From assembly GCF_001279585.1 (NCBI RefSeq), contig NZ_LGEC01000065.1, positions 264,045-328,044 on the forward strand: DNA of 64,000 nucleotides, read 5' to 3'. The notes below the pieces were generated by a model. It ran no database searches, was not told where the DNA came from, and saw nothing but the letters and a program-made list of their open reading frames with translations. The DNA comes from Nocardiopsis sp. NRRL B-16309. GTDB lineage: Bacteria; Actinomycetota; Actinomycetes; Streptosporangiales; Streptosporangiaceae. Both the position numbers and the translations under genes were made by a program. Below, in pieces: positions 49,755 to 58,560 of the stretch (position 1 is the first letter of the stretch; every line of letters begins with the position of its first letter).

Positions 49755-52682
49755 TCAGCCCCGGTCGAAAGCGAACGACTCCACCGCCGGGCCCCCGTCC
49801 CCGCCCTCGAAGACCAGGTAGATGTCGCGGACACCGCTCGCTCCCTCGACCGGGGCCTCGACCTCGGTGAAGGCGAACCGGTCGTCGCGGGCGGGCACGG
49901 CGAACACCGCCGCCACCGGCCCCTTCTCCGGGTCGTCCAGGCGCAGCCGCACCACGCCCTCCCGGTCGGCGTTGACCACGATCCGGCCCTCCGCGGCCCC
50001 CTCCCCCAGGTCCACCCCGTGGAAGCCCGCCCACGCGGTGTCCGCGGCGGCGCGCACGGCGTCCCCGCGCTCGCGCGTGACCGGGCACAGGCGGACGCCG
50101 TGGGCGTCGTCGTATCCCGCGGCCTCCCAGGCGCGGCCGAAGGCGTCGCGCGGCGGGATCGCCTCGCCCGGCACCTCCAGCGGCGCCGTCGCGCGGATGT
50201 CACCGGCCGACCGGCCGACGAGCACCTCGCGCGGCGCGTCCTCCACGGCGAACCGGTCGCGGGTGGTGTCCCACAGCGCCAGGTCGTCGACGTCGAACCC
50301 GACCACGGCCGTCCGCGAGGCGCCCGGCTCCACCGTCAGCCGCGCGAAGCCCCGCAGTGCCCGCAGGGGCACCCGCACCCGCGACTCCAGCTGGCGGGTG
50401 TACACCTGCACGACCTCCTCGGCCGTCCGCGTCCCGCGGTTGGCGACCTCGACCTCCACCGTCACCCGGCCGCCGTCCACCCGGACCGACGGCTCCCCGT
50501 ACTCGACGGGGGTGTAGCCGAGTCCGTGCCCGAAGGGGTACAGCGGGCCGCCCTCGAAGTACAGGTACGTGCCGCGCGCGGTGATGACGTCGTAGTCGAG
50601 CAGGTCGGGCAGGTCGTCCGTCGACCGGTACCAGGTCTGGGTGAGCCGCCCGGCGGGCTCGGCGTCGCCGAACAGCACGTCGGCCAGGGCGTGCCCGTAC
50701 TCCTGTCCGCCGTGCGCGGACCACAGGACGGCGGGCACGTGCTCGTCGGCCCACGTCACGGCGAACGGGTAGCCGCTGCTCAGCACCAGGACCGTGGCGG
50801 GGTTGGCCCCGCGCACGGCCCGCAGGACCCGCTCCTGGGCCTCGGGCAGGTCGAGGTCGGCGCGGTCCTCGGTCTCGCGGCCGTTCACCATCGGGTGGTC
50901 GCCCGCGACCACGACGGCGACGTCGGCGGTGGAGGCGACACGGGCGGCCTCCAGGGCGCCCGAGCCGAGCCCGTCCACGAGGAAGGGGGTCGCCTCGTCG
51001 GGGTCCCCGGTCAGCCGCAGGACCAGGTCGTCGCCGACCCCGACGCGGCGTCCGGAGTGGACCTGGACCAGGACCGTGTGGCCCGCCGCGTCCTCCTCCA
51101 TCCGGAAGGTCTGGCGGACCTCCCACGTGCCGGGGCCGGGGGCGTCGCAGACCAGGGTGCCGTCCGGCCCCTCATTCACGTACCTCCCCGTCTCGACGGA
51201 GCGCAGGGCGTGGGCGCCGCCGCCCCAGTCCAGGAGGTCGAACGCGGCGCCGGGCGTGCGGGCGCGCACGGCCGCGCCGTCCTCGTGCAGCCCCTGCGCC
51301 CCGGTGCTCACCAGGCGCAGCGGCTCGCCGTCCGCCGGGGCGACGACCGCCCCGTGGCCGTAGGTGGCCAGCGTGATGCGGTCGGCGCCCTCGCAGAACA
51401 CGGTCCGCACACGTGCGGCGATGCCCTCGCGCGCGGTCACCTTGTAGGGCAGGGTCCCGCTGTACCAGTCCTCCAGCAGGGTGTCGCCGAGCTGGCCGAT
51501 GACCGCCACGCTGCGCACGTCCCGCAGCGGCAGGAGGCCGTCGTTGCGCAGCAGCGTGATCGACCGCGTGGCCGCCTCGCGGGCCAGCGCGCGGTGCTCG
51601 GGCGTGTCGACGGCCCCGCTCGCGACGGACGACGGCTCGGCATCGGACCCCGGCTCGCCGCCGCTCGCGACGGACGACGGCTCGGCATCGGACCCCGGCT
51701 CGTCCCCGCTCGCGACGGACGACGGCTCGGCGTCGAACTCGCCGAGTCGGGCCCGCACGGACAGCGCGTGGCGGACGGCCAGGTCGATGTCGGCCTCCGC
51801 CAGCAGACCCCGGCGCAGCGCCTCCCGCACGTGCCCGAGGGTCGCCTCGGTCCGCTCGTCGTCCTGGGTGAAGCTGTCGAGCCCGGCGCGGATGGCGTGC
51901 GCGTAGGCCGTCGGCAGGTCGGGGTGGAAGTGCTGGAGTTCCACGAGGTTGGCGGGCGCGTAGGCGTCGCTCACCACGAGCAGGTCGTCGGGCGCGGCCT
52001 CCCGCAGGACCTCGTTGATCAGCGGGCTCAGGTGCGCGGGCCTGCCGTTGACGAGGTTGTAGGACGGCATGACCGCCACCGCCGCCCCGTCGCGCAGGGC
52101 GGGCAGGAAGGCGGGCAGCTCGTACTCGTGCAGGACCCTCGGCGGCAGGTCGCTGGAGGTCGTGCACCGATCGGTCTCGTTGTTGTAGCCGAGGAAGTGC
52201 TTGAGGGTGGGCGCGGTGCGCAGGCGCGGCCCGTCCCCGGCCAGGCCGCGGGCGTAGGCGGTGGCGATGAGCCCGGTGAGCCACGGGTCCTCCGAGTAGC
52301 CCTCCTCGTTGCGCCCCCACCGGGGGTCGCGCAGCGGGTTGACGACCGGCGCCCAGACGTTGCGGCCCGCTCCCTTGGGGTCGCGTGCGTGGAAGGCCAG
52401 GGTCTCGTCGGCGGTGGCCGCGCCGACCCGGCGGACCAGGTCGGGGTCCCAGGTGGCGGCGAGTCCGACGGCCTGCGGATAGACGGTGGCGGGGCCGAGC
52501 CAGGCCAGGCCGTGCAGGGCCTCGGTCCCGGTGCGGAAGGCGCCGAGGCCGAGTCGTTCGACCGGCGCCTGGTGCTGGTGCAGCAGTCCGATCTTCTCGT
52601 CGAGGGTGAGGTCCTTCAGGAGCTCGCGTACGCGCTGCTCGTCCTGGGGGTCCCGGGAGTCCGGGGCGACCGGGTGGGCCAT
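49755..52682 (-). CDS. GH3 beta-glucosidase/xylosidase with fascin-like insertion and C-terminal CBM
   Basis: A 975-residue intracellular glycoside hydrolase family 3 enzyme (no signal peptide). N-terminal barrel with RDPRWGRNEEGYSEDPWLTG, PTLKHFLGYNNETDR and the nucleophile Asp in LLVVSDAYAPANLVELQHFH. Residues about 325-360 are a 15-residue repeat (DAEPSSVASGDEPGS type). After the second GH3 domain starts (TRSITLLRNDGLLPL) comes a beta-trefoil/fascin-like insertion (ATYGHGAVVAPADG ... SVETGRYVNEGPD). A fibronectin-type domain (VEVEVANRGTRTAEEVVQVY) and a CBM6-like end complete it. It would hydrolyse the imported oligosaccharide, divergent from the transporter genes. Confidence 0.9.
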   Translation of the reverse strand: MAHPVAPDSRDPQDEQRVRELLKDLTLDEKIGLLHQHQAPVERLGLGAFRTGTEALHGLAWLGPATVYPQAVGLAATWDPDLVRRVGAATADETLAFHARDPKGAGRNVWAPVVNPLRDPRWGRNEEGYSEDPWLTGLIATAYARGLAGDGPRLRTAPTLKHFLGYNNETDRCTTSSDLPPRVLHEYELPAFLPALRDGAAVAVMPSYNLVNGRPAHLSPLINEVLREAAPDDLLVVSDAYAPANLVELQHFHPDLPTAYAHAIRAGLDSFTQDDERTEATLGHVREALRRGLLAEADIDLAVRHALSVRARLGEFDAEPSSVASGDEPGSDAEPSSVASGGEPGSDAEPSSVASGAVDTPEHRALAREAATRSITLLRNDGLLPLRDVRSVAVIGQLGDTLLEDWYSGTLPYKVTAREGIAARVRTVFCEGADRITLATYGHGAVVAPADGEPLRLVSTGAQGLHEDGAAVRARTPGAAFDLLDWGGGAHALRSVETGRYVNEGPDGTLVCDAPGPGTWEVRQTFRMEEDAAGHTVLVQVHSGRRVGVGDDLVLRLTGDPDEATPFLVDGLGSGALEAARVASTADVAVVVAGDHPMVNGRETEDRADLDLPEAQERVLRAVRGANPATVLVLSSGYPFAVTWADEHVPAVLWSAHGGQEYGHALADVLFGDAEPAGRLTQTWYRSTDDLPDLLDYDVITARGTYLYFEGGPLYPFGHGLGYTPVEYGEPSVRVDGGRVTVEVEVANRGTRTAEEVVQVYTRQLESRVRVPLRALRGFARLTVEPGASRTAVVGFDVDDLALWDTTRDRFAVEDAPREVLVGRSAGDIRATAPLEVPGEAIPPRDAFGRAWEAAGYDDAHGVRLCPVTRERGDAVRAAADTAWAGFHGVDLGEGAAEGRIVVNADREGVVRLRLDDPEKGPVAAVFAVPARDDRFAFTEVEAPVEGASGVRDIYLVFEGGDGGPAVESFAFDRG
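51616..51744. repeat. 45-bp in-frame tandem repeat inside the GH3 gene
   Basis: Units begin at 51616, 51661 and 51706, exactly 45 bases apart, encoding a 15-residue acidic Ser/Ala/Pro/Gly unit (DAEPSSVASG plus EPGS). Copies 1 and 2 are almost identical. It forms a flexible linker between the two GH3 domains and may vary in copy number. Confidence 0.85.
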
Positions 52683-52732
52683 GGGGGGTGTCCGTCTCTG
52701 GGTCGATGCGCCGACGCCTCGCCGAATCGAAA

Positions 52733-52746
52733 TCGAAACGCTTCGA
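52733..52746. promoter_or_regulatory. LacI-type half-palindromic operator
   Basis: TCGAAACGCTTCGA: arms TCGAA/TTCGA around ACGC, resembling LacI/CcpA-family operators. It lies about 50 bases upstream of the GH3 start and could control GH3 through a regulator outside this window. Confidence 0.5.
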
Positions 52747-52789
52747 CTTCGAGCCCGACGAGACCTTGTGTGCTAGTTCACAGTGCAGT

Positions 52790-52818
52790 AATTTGTTTGT
52801 CCAAACGGCCAACTAATT
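52790..52818. promoter_or_regulatory. ROK/XylR-type operator in the divergent promoter
   Basis: AATTTGTT (52790-52797) and AACTAATT (52811-52818) form arms with one mismatch, and an inner palindrome GTTTG-TC-CAAAC sits at 52795-52806. This GTTTG/CAAAC layout resembles XylR-type ROK operators. The stretch is locally AT-rich and lies between the GH3 and binding-protein genes, so it can act on both. Confidence 0.6.
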
Positions 52819-52888
52819 CATAGCAAAATGGCCCTTCGATTCCTACCCCCGTGGGCCCCGCGGCCTGATCGACCGAAGGAACGACGCT

Positions 52889-54553
52889 ATGCCCCCCACT
52901 CCCCGTAGACCAGCGCCGACCCGCCGCCGCTTCCTCGGCCTGATGGGCGCCTCCACCACCGCCGCGTTCGCCGCCGGAGCGCTCGGCGCGTGCAGCTCCG
53001 GCTCCAGCGCCGGCGGGGGCGGCGGCTCCGCCTCGGCCGCCACCTCGCTGGACGACCTGATCCCCACGTACATCCCCTTCGACGGCGTCGCCCCCGACAT
53101 CGAGGGCCTGCACGGCGCGCCCAGCGGCTTCACCTCCTACCCGGACACGTTCGTCCAGGCGCTGCCCAACCCGCCGGGCAGCGGCGGCCACTACACCGCC
53201 ATGACCCCGCTGTGGGGCCCGGTGCCGCCCGGCCTGGGCAACAACTCCTTCTTCGACTACGTCAACGAGCGGATCGGGACGACGGTCGAGTTCAACTTCC
53301 AGGACGGCGACACGGTCATCGACAAGATGAACGCGGTCATCGCCGGACGCGACGTCGCCGACATCACCATGTTCCCGGACTGGACGATCAACCTGATCCC
53401 CCAGTTCAACCGGGCCGTCGGCGAACTGTTCGAGGACCTGACCCCCCACCTCGCCGGCGACGCCGCCAGTGCCTACCCCCTCCTGGCCAACCTGGAGAGC
53501 GACGCCTGGCGCTGGAACGTCTTCAACGAGAAGCTCATGGGCGTCCCGTGGCCGGCCGAGCCCTTCGGCAACTGGGTGCTCATGCGCCAGGACATCCTGG
53601 ACGAACTCGGGATCGACCCGCCCACCTCGCCCGACGACCTGTTCGCGATCGGCGAGGAGGTCAACGACCCCGACAACAACCGGTGGGCGTTCGGCGACTT
53701 CAACCTGAGCATGCGCCAGGTCTTCGGCGCCCCCAGGCTGTGGCGCTACGAGAACGGCGAGCTCATCCACATGTTCGAGACGGAGGAATGGCGCGCGAGC
53801 ATCGAGTTCATGCGCCGCATCTACGACGCCGGGCTCATGCACCCCGACGTGGTCGCCAAGGCGGACAACTCCAAGGAACTGCTCAACTCGGGGCAGATCG
53901 TCTTCAACCAGGACGGACTGGGCGCCTGGAACGAGGCGTACGCGCAGATGCTCGGCGAGAACGCCGACTTCCGCCTGGACCTCATGCCGGTCTTCGGCCA
54001 GGGCGGCAACGACCCGGTCATGCACAAGTCCGACCCCTCGGGCCAGTCGGTGTTCGTCCGCAAGGGCATGGACCCGGCGCAGGTCGAGGAGATCCTCGGC
54101 GTGCTGAACTTCTGCGCCGCCCCGTTCGGAACCCGGGAGTACATGGACTACCGGTACGGCGAGGAGGGCGTGCACCACGAGCGCAACGACGACGGCGCGC
54201 CCGAGCTGACCGACCTGGGCAACTCCGAGGTCAACGACGGCTACTACTTCATCAGCGGGCGGCCCCCGGCGATCACCGAGAGCCAGTACCCGGACTTCGT
54301 CCAGTGGAAGACCGACTGGTACAACCACGCCGCCCAGTACGCGGAGGAGGACCCGTTCGCGGGCATCCGCATCCAGCGGCCCGAGCGGTTCTCCGCCGCC
54401 GAGACGCCGATGACCGACAAGGTCGAGGACATCATCCGCGGGCGCGAGGACCTGAGCCAGCTGGACCAGGCCATCTCGGACTGGCGGCGCGACGGCGGTG
54501 ACGAGGGCCGCGAGTTCTACATGGGCGTCCTCCAGGAGCACGGCCGTGACTGA
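52889..54553 (+). CDS. extracellular sugar-binding lipoprotein of an ABC transporter
   Basis: A 554-residue solute-binding lipoprotein. Twin-arginine-like signal RRRFLGLMGASTTAAFAAG with lipobox ending at GAC (Cys35), then a Gly/Ser linker. The mature domain resembles the large LplA/YtcQ-type binding proteins for oligosaccharides (WPAEPFGNWVLMRQDILDEL, FLDGLIHP-like AGLMHPDVV, NSGQIVFNQDGLGAWNEAYA, late YPDFVQWKTDWYNHAAQYAE). It heads the transporter operon; the stop overlaps the first permease start by eight bases. Confidence 0.9.
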   Translation: MPPTPRRPAPTRRRFLGLMGASTTAAFAAGALGACSSGSSAGGGGGSASAATSLDDLIPTYIPFDGVAPDIEGLHGAPSGFTSYPDTFVQALPNPPGSGGHYTAMTPLWGPVPPGLGNNSFFDYVNERIGTTVEFNFQDGDTVIDKMNAVIAGRDVADITMFPDWTINLIPQFNRAVGELFEDLTPHLAGDAASAYPLLANLESDAWRWNVFNEKLMGVPWPAEPFGNWVLMRQDILDELGIDPPTSPDDLFAIGEEVNDPDNNRWAFGDFNLSMRQVFGAPRLWRYENGELIHMFETEEWRASIEFMRRIYDAGLMHPDVVAKADNSKELLNSGQIVFNQDGLGAWNEAYAQMLGENADFRLDLMPVFGQGGNDPVMHKSDPSGQSVFVRKGMDPAQVEEILGVLNFCAAPFGTREYMDYRYGEEGVHHERNDDGAPELTDLGNSEVNDGYYFISGRPPAITESQYPDFVQWKTDWYNHAAQYAEEDPFAGIRIQRPERFSAAETPMTDKVEDIIRGREDLSQLDQAISDWRRDGGDEGREFYMGVLQEHGRD

Positions 54554-55631
54554 CCGGGCCGACTCCTCCGGCGGCACCACGGCACCGCCTGCCCCCCGCT
54601 CCGCCGCCCCGGCCACCGGTTCCGGTGGCCGGGGCGGCCCGGACGGGGGGCGCGGGGGCCGCGGGGACCGCACCCCGCGCCTTCCCGGCCGCCGGGGCAC
54701 CGGCGCGCCCCGCCCGCGGCGCCGGTCCCTGCGGTCGCGGCTGCGCCGTGACTGGCAGCTGCTACTGATGACGCTGCCCGCCATCGCCCTGCTCGCGGTC
54801 TTCCACTACACGCCCACCCTCGGCAACATCATCGCCTTCCAGGACTACAACCCCTGGGACGGCGTGATCGGCAGCCCGTGGGTGGGGTTCAGCCAGTTCG
54901 AGCGCCTGTTCACCGACGCCCGGTTCTGGAGCGCGGCAGGCAACACCCTGATGATCGCCGCGATCCAGCTGGTGTTCTTCTTCCCGATCCCCATCGGACT
55001 GGCGATCCTGCTCGACAGCGTCCTCTCACCCCGGATGCGGCTGCTCCTCCAGAGCATCGTGTACATGCCGCACTTCTTCTCCTGGGTGCTGGTCGTGACC
55101 CTGTTCCAGCAGATCCTCGGCGGTGCCGGGCTCTTCTCCCAGATACTGCGGCAGAACGGGTACGCGCCCCTGGACGTGATGACCAACCCGGACGCGTTCC
55201 TGTTCGTGGTCACCTCCCAGATGATCTGGAAGGACGCCGGATGGGGGACGATCATCTTCCTCGCGGCGCTGGCGGCCATCAACCAGAACCTCTACGAGTC
55301 CGCGGCGGTGGACGGCGCCGGGCGGTGGCGGCGGATGTGGCACATCACCCTGCCGGGGCTGCGGCCGGTCATCATCCTGCTGCTGATCCTCAAGCTCGGC
55401 GACATCCTCAACGTCGGATTCGAGCAGTTCTACCTGCAACGGGACGCGTTCGGCGCGAACGTGTCGGAGGTCCTGGACACGTTCATCTACCACCAGACGC
55501 TCGTGACGGGGAACTTCAGCGCGGGAGCGGTCGCGGGCCTGGTCAAGGGCATCGTCGGACTGATCCTCATCGTGTTGGCCAACAAACTGGCCCACAGGAT
55601 GGGCGAGAACGGAATCTACAGACGCTCATGA
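54546..55631 (+). CDS. sugar ABC transporter permease (LplB-type)
   Basis: A 361-residue permease. A Pro/Gly/Arg-rich cytoplasmic N-terminal tail of about 65 residues precedes six membrane helices (LLLMTLPAIALLAVFHYTPT, WSAAGNTLMIAAIQLVFFF, and so on). The EAA-type loop reads NQNLYESAAVDGAGRWRRMW with HITLPGLRPVIILLL. The GTG at 54546 lies inside the binding-protein stop region. It forms a heterodimer with the next permease (ATGA overlap at 55628). Confidence 0.9.
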   Translation: MTDRADSSGGTTAPPAPRSAAPATGSGGRGGPDGGRGGRGDRTPRLPGRRGTGAPRPRRRSLRSRLRRDWQLLLMTLPAIALLAVFHYTPTLGNIIAFQDYNPWDGVIGSPWVGFSQFERLFTDARFWSAAGNTLMIAAIQLVFFFPIPIGLAILLDSVLSPRMRLLLQSIVYMPHFFSWVLVVTLFQQILGGAGLFSQILRQNGYAPLDVMTNPDAFLFVVTSQMIWKDAGWGTIIFLAALAAINQNLYESAAVDGAGRWRRMWHITLPGLRPVIILLLILKLGDILNVGFEQFYLQRDAFGANVSEVLDTFIYHQTLVTGNFSAGAVAGLVKGIVGLILIVLANKLAHRMGENGIYRRS

Positions 55632-56539
55632 GCACACTGTTCGCCGACCGCCCCGTGTGGGCGGAGCGCCCCAGCCTTCCGGCACGCGCCGCGAAGAACA
55701 CAACGTTGGCGGCCATCGCGGTCGTCATCATCTTCCCGCTGTACATCGTCGTCCTGACCAGCCTGTCGCCGGCCTCGGCGGTCAACAGCGCGGGCGGCCT
55801 GGTCCTGGTGCCGCAGGGCATCTCCTTCCAGGCCTACGCCGACCTGTTCAGCGGCGGCGTGGTCACGCGGGCGGTCCTGGTCAGCCTGGGCGTGACGGCC
55901 GTGGGCACGGCCGTCAGCCTGGCGGCGACCATCCTGGCCGCCTACGGGCTGTCCCAGACGGGATCGCTGTGGCACCGGCCGCTGCTGTTCGCGGTGCTGC
56001 TGACGTTCCTGTTCGCGCCGGGGATGATCCCGCTGTACCTGCTGGTCAGCAACGTGGGCCTGATCGACAGCTACTGGTCGCTGATCCTGCCGACCGCCGT
56101 GAACGCGTTCAACCTCGTGGTCATGCGGGCGTTCTTCATGAACCTGCCGGGCGAGATCAGCGACAGCGCCCGGGTGGACGGCGCGAGCGAGTGGACGATC
56201 CTCACCCGCCTGGTGCTGCCGATGTCCAAGGGCGTCACCGCGGTCATCGGGCTGTTCTACGCGGTGGGCTACTGGAACGCCTTCTTCAACGCCATCCTCT
56301 ACATCAACGACAACTCCAAGTGGCCGCTCCAGCTGATCCTGCGCCAGTACGTGCAGCAGGGGCAGCAGCTCAGCTCGAACTCGGTGATCGGCGACGCGGT
56401 CCAGGGCACCGCGTCGGCGCCGAACCTGGCCATCCAGATGGCCATCGTGGTGGTGGCGCTGGTGCCGGTCACGTTCGTCTATCCGCTGGTGCAGAAGCAC
56501 TTCACCAAGGGCGTCATCATCGGCGCCGTCAAGGGCTGA
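55628..56539 (+). CDS. sugar ABC transporter permease (LplC/YtcP-type)
   Basis: A 303-residue permease with six helices (TTLAAIAVVIIFPLYIVVLT first) and the EAA loop GEISDSARVDGASEWTILTR with LVLPMSKGVTAVIGLF. Its ATG overlaps the previous stop by ATGA. No ATPase gene is in the operon, as is usual for actinobacterial sugar transporters that share one MsiK-type ATPase encoded elsewhere. A strong terminator follows. Confidence 0.9.
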   Translation: MSTLFADRPVWAERPSLPARAAKNTTLAAIAVVIIFPLYIVVLTSLSPASAVNSAGGLVLVPQGISFQAYADLFSGGVVTRAVLVSLGVTAVGTAVSLAATILAAYGLSQTGSLWHRPLLFAVLLTFLFAPGMIPLYLLVSNVGLIDSYWSLILPTAVNAFNLVVMRAFFMNLPGEISDSARVDGASEWTILTRLVLPMSKGVTAVIGLFYAVGYWNAFFNAILYINDNSKWPLQLILRQYVQQGQQLSSNSVIGDAVQGTASAPNLAIQMAIVVVALVPVTFVYPLVQKHFTKGVIIGAVKG

Positions 56540-56548
56540 CGGTATGCG

Positions 56549-56572
56549 TGCGGGCGGCCGAAGGGCCGCCCG
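56549..56572 (+). terminator. terminator of the sugar transporter operon
   Basis: Perfect 10-bp arms GCGGGCGGCC and GGCCGCCCGC around the loop GAAG, ten bases after the second permease stop. Confidence 0.8.
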
Positions 56573-56627
56573 CCCCGCCCGCCCCGCCGGAACCTCCGTC
56601 GCGGCGGGACACCTGTCAGTGCCCTGA

Positions 56628-56927
56628 TCACAGGCCCTGCTGGTGGATGTCCTTGCGATCGCCCACGGTGATCACCCAGACCCACACGATCGGTTGGCCG
56701 TCATCGTCCTTGTCCAGGGTGTAGACCGCCCGACAGTTCCCGACACGGAGTCGCCAGCGGCCCTGGTGACCGGTCAGGGGCTTGATGTCGAAGCCACTGG
56801 TGTCACCGTCGTCGAGCGCCTGCCGGAGTTCGGACCAGCGGCGCAGGATCCTGACCGCCTCGTTCCGGGGAATGCCGCGCATCCCGCGTTGGGCAGCCGG
56901 AGTGAATCGGGTGATGTGCCGAGTCAC
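56628..56927 (-). CDS. RelE/ParE-family toxin
   Basis: A 99-residue type II toxin: RFTPAAQRGMRGIPRNEAVR at the start, GFDIKPLTGHQGRWRLRVGN, CRAVYTLDKDDDGQPIVWVW and the end ITVGDRKDIHQQ, all RelE/YoeB-like. It would cleave mRNA at the ribosome when free. The ATG overlaps the antitoxin stop by four bases (ATGA), so the two are co-translated with the antitoxin first, the usual RelBE order. Confidence 0.88.
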   Translation of the reverse strand: MTRHITRFTPAAQRGMRGIPRNEAVRILRRWSELRQALDDGDTSGFDIKPLTGHQGRWRLRVGNCRAVYTLDKDDDGQPIVWVWVITVGDRKDIHQQGL

Positions 56928-57202
56928 TCCTCCCCCTGAGCGAGTTCACGAGCCATCTCCTCCAGGGAGACGGCCCCGTTCCGCCCCTCTTCCTCGGCCT
57001 CGTCCGCGAGGCGGTTGAGCCACGCGTCCTCAGCCACGTGCTCCGCTTCCAGCAGGCGGCGGTAGTCGTCGGCATCCAGAAGGACGGGCGTGGTTCTGCC
57101 TCGTTGGGTCATGAAGGTCGGCGTGTGATCGTGACGCGCGCGGTCGATGGTGTCGGCGAGGTGCCGTCGAACTTCGGACATGGCGGTCACCGGCTCGTTC
57201 AT
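56924..57202 (-). CDS. Phd/YefM-family antitoxin
   Basis: A 92-residue antitoxin from ATG 57202 (NEPVTAMSEVRRHLADTI); an in-frame ATG at 57226 would add eight residues. The Phd fold is clear: the short helix above, then THTPTFMTQRGRTTPVLLDA-like sequence and DDYRRLLEAEHVAEDAWLN, with an acidic C-terminal toxin-binding region (EEGRNGAVSLEEMARELAQ). A 10-bp palindrome GATGTACATC lies 16 bases upstream and may be its operator. Confidence 0.88.
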   Translation of the reverse strand: MNEPVTAMSEVRRHLADTIDRARHDHTPTFMTQRGRTTPVLLDADDYRRLLEAEHVAEDAWLNRLADEAEEEGRNGAVSLEEMARELAQGEE

Positions 57203-57217
57203 ACGACCAATGTGCTG

Positions 57218-57227
57218 GATGTACATC
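57218..57227. promoter_or_regulatory. candidate operator of the Phd/RelE module
   Basis: GATGTACATC, a perfect 10-bp palindrome just before the antitoxin start, overlapping the alternative ATG. Typical position for autoregulation by Phd-type antitoxins. Confidence 0.5.
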
Positions 57228-57325
57228 TGTTGATGCTCGGAACCCGGGAAAGACGCGGAGTCATCTGGGTCTGACGGCCGCCCCGGTCGCGCCCCAGGGG
57301 CCGGGGCCCGGGCTGGTGGGCGGGG

Positions 57326-58417
57326 TCAGACCGTCGCACGCAGCAGGGGGACCCTGCGCATGACGGCGACCAGGAGCAGGCTGACGGCGGCGGTCGCGAT
57401 CGCGTACCCGCCCGCCGCGGCCACCGCCAGGACGCCGTCGGGCGTCCCACCGATGTCGCGCAGCGTGTTGAGCACCATGACGTGCACGAGGTAGACACCG
57501 AGGCTCAGTCCGGACAGCGTCGCCACGGTCCTGCCCACCGGACCCGCACCGGGCTCCCCGCGCACCAGGCGCGAACCCGCGGCGCGCAGCAGCACGAACG
57601 CCCCCGCGGACGCGAGGACGACCGTCGGGGACAGGAAGCCGTACACGTACTCGGCGCCCTCGCCCCACTCCCCCGCAGCCATGGCCGCCGCCCACGCTCC
57701 CGCCGCGGTGGCGGTCGTGCCCAGGACGAAGGCGGCGAAGCCGTAGCGCACGCTGCGGGGCCCGGGGCCGCTGTTCAGCATCAGCCACCCCAGCAGGTAG
57801 TAGCCCAGGAACGGCAGGAACCGCGTCGCGGCGGTCACCCCGCCTACTCCGTCGACCAGTCGCAGCGCCTGGTCGGCGGCGCCCAGGGCCAGTGTCAGCC
57901 CGGCGAACCACCAGAGGCCGGTGCGCGGGGTGTGGGCCACCACCGTGCGCAGGAACGGGGTGAGGAGGTAGAGGCCTGCGATGACATAGAGGAAGTACAG
58001 GTGGATCGAGGGCGATCCCGACGCGGCCTGAGCGGCGGCGGTGGAGGCGCCGATGCCGTCGCGCCACTGCTGCCAGACCAGGTAGGCGATGGTCCACACG
58101 ACCAGGGGCACTCCGATCCGGGCCCACCGCCTGCGGTAGAACTCTCCGGCGTCCTCCTCCCGTGGACGCAGCAGCAGACCGCCGCTGATCATCACGAACA
58201 CCGGCACGCACCAGCGCAGCGCGGAGTCCACGACGTGCGCGGCCCACCAGGCCGGACCGCCGAGATCGGCGTGGATCGTGCTCACCAACGGGGAGAACGC
58301 GTGCACGAGCACGACGGCCGCCATGGCGGCGACCCGGGCGAACTCGATCCACGTCGTCGGGACGGGTGTGGGCGGCGCCGCGACCGGGCGGTCCGAGGGG
58401 GGCACGTCGACTCGCAT
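57326..58417 (-). CDS. acyltransferase family 3 membrane protein
   Basis: A 363-residue integral membrane protein of the acyltransferase_3 family, with about ten helices. The conserved early His is in AVVLVHAFSPLV and the basic loop after helix 2 is GGLLLRPREEDAGEFYRRRW. Such enzymes O-acylate glycans, polysaccharides or wall components using acyl-CoA. The acceptor is unknown. No glycosyltransferase is adjacent. It stands alone between the toxin-antitoxin module and a HATPase gene. Confidence 0.85.
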   Translation of the reverse strand: MRVDVPPSDRPVAAPPTPVPTTWIEFARVAAMAAVVLVHAFSPLVSTIHADLGGPAWWAAHVVDSALRWCVPVFVMISGGLLLRPREEDAGEFYRRRWARIGVPLVVWTIAYLVWQQWRDGIGASTAAAQAASGSPSIHLYFLYVIAGLYLLTPFLRTVVAHTPRTGLWWFAGLTLALGAADQALRLVDGVGGVTAATRFLPFLGYYLLGWLMLNSGPGPRSVRYGFAAFVLGTTATAAGAWAAAMAAGEWGEGAEYVYGFLSPTVVLASAGAFVLLRAAGSRLVRGEPGAGPVGRTVATLSGLSLGVYLVHVMVLNTLRDIGGTPDGVLAVAAAGGYAIATAAVSLLLVAVMRRVPLLRATV

Positions 58418-58560
58418 CCCCTATCGATACCACTTCGTTATGTACCGGCTCAAGTCGAACCGTAGTGGGCCGGTGGCCGCGCGTGCGCGTCCGGCCGGGG
58501 CGCGGGGCCTCCCACGTGCCGGTTTCGACGGCCGTCCGCCCCCCGGGAACCGACAACGGT

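Noticed and set aside
56540..57250. Considering the RelE/Phd module as part of a mobile element
   Set aside because: No flanking direct repeats or integrase, unlike the module at 31.4 kb; it may simply be a resident toxin-antitoxin pair.
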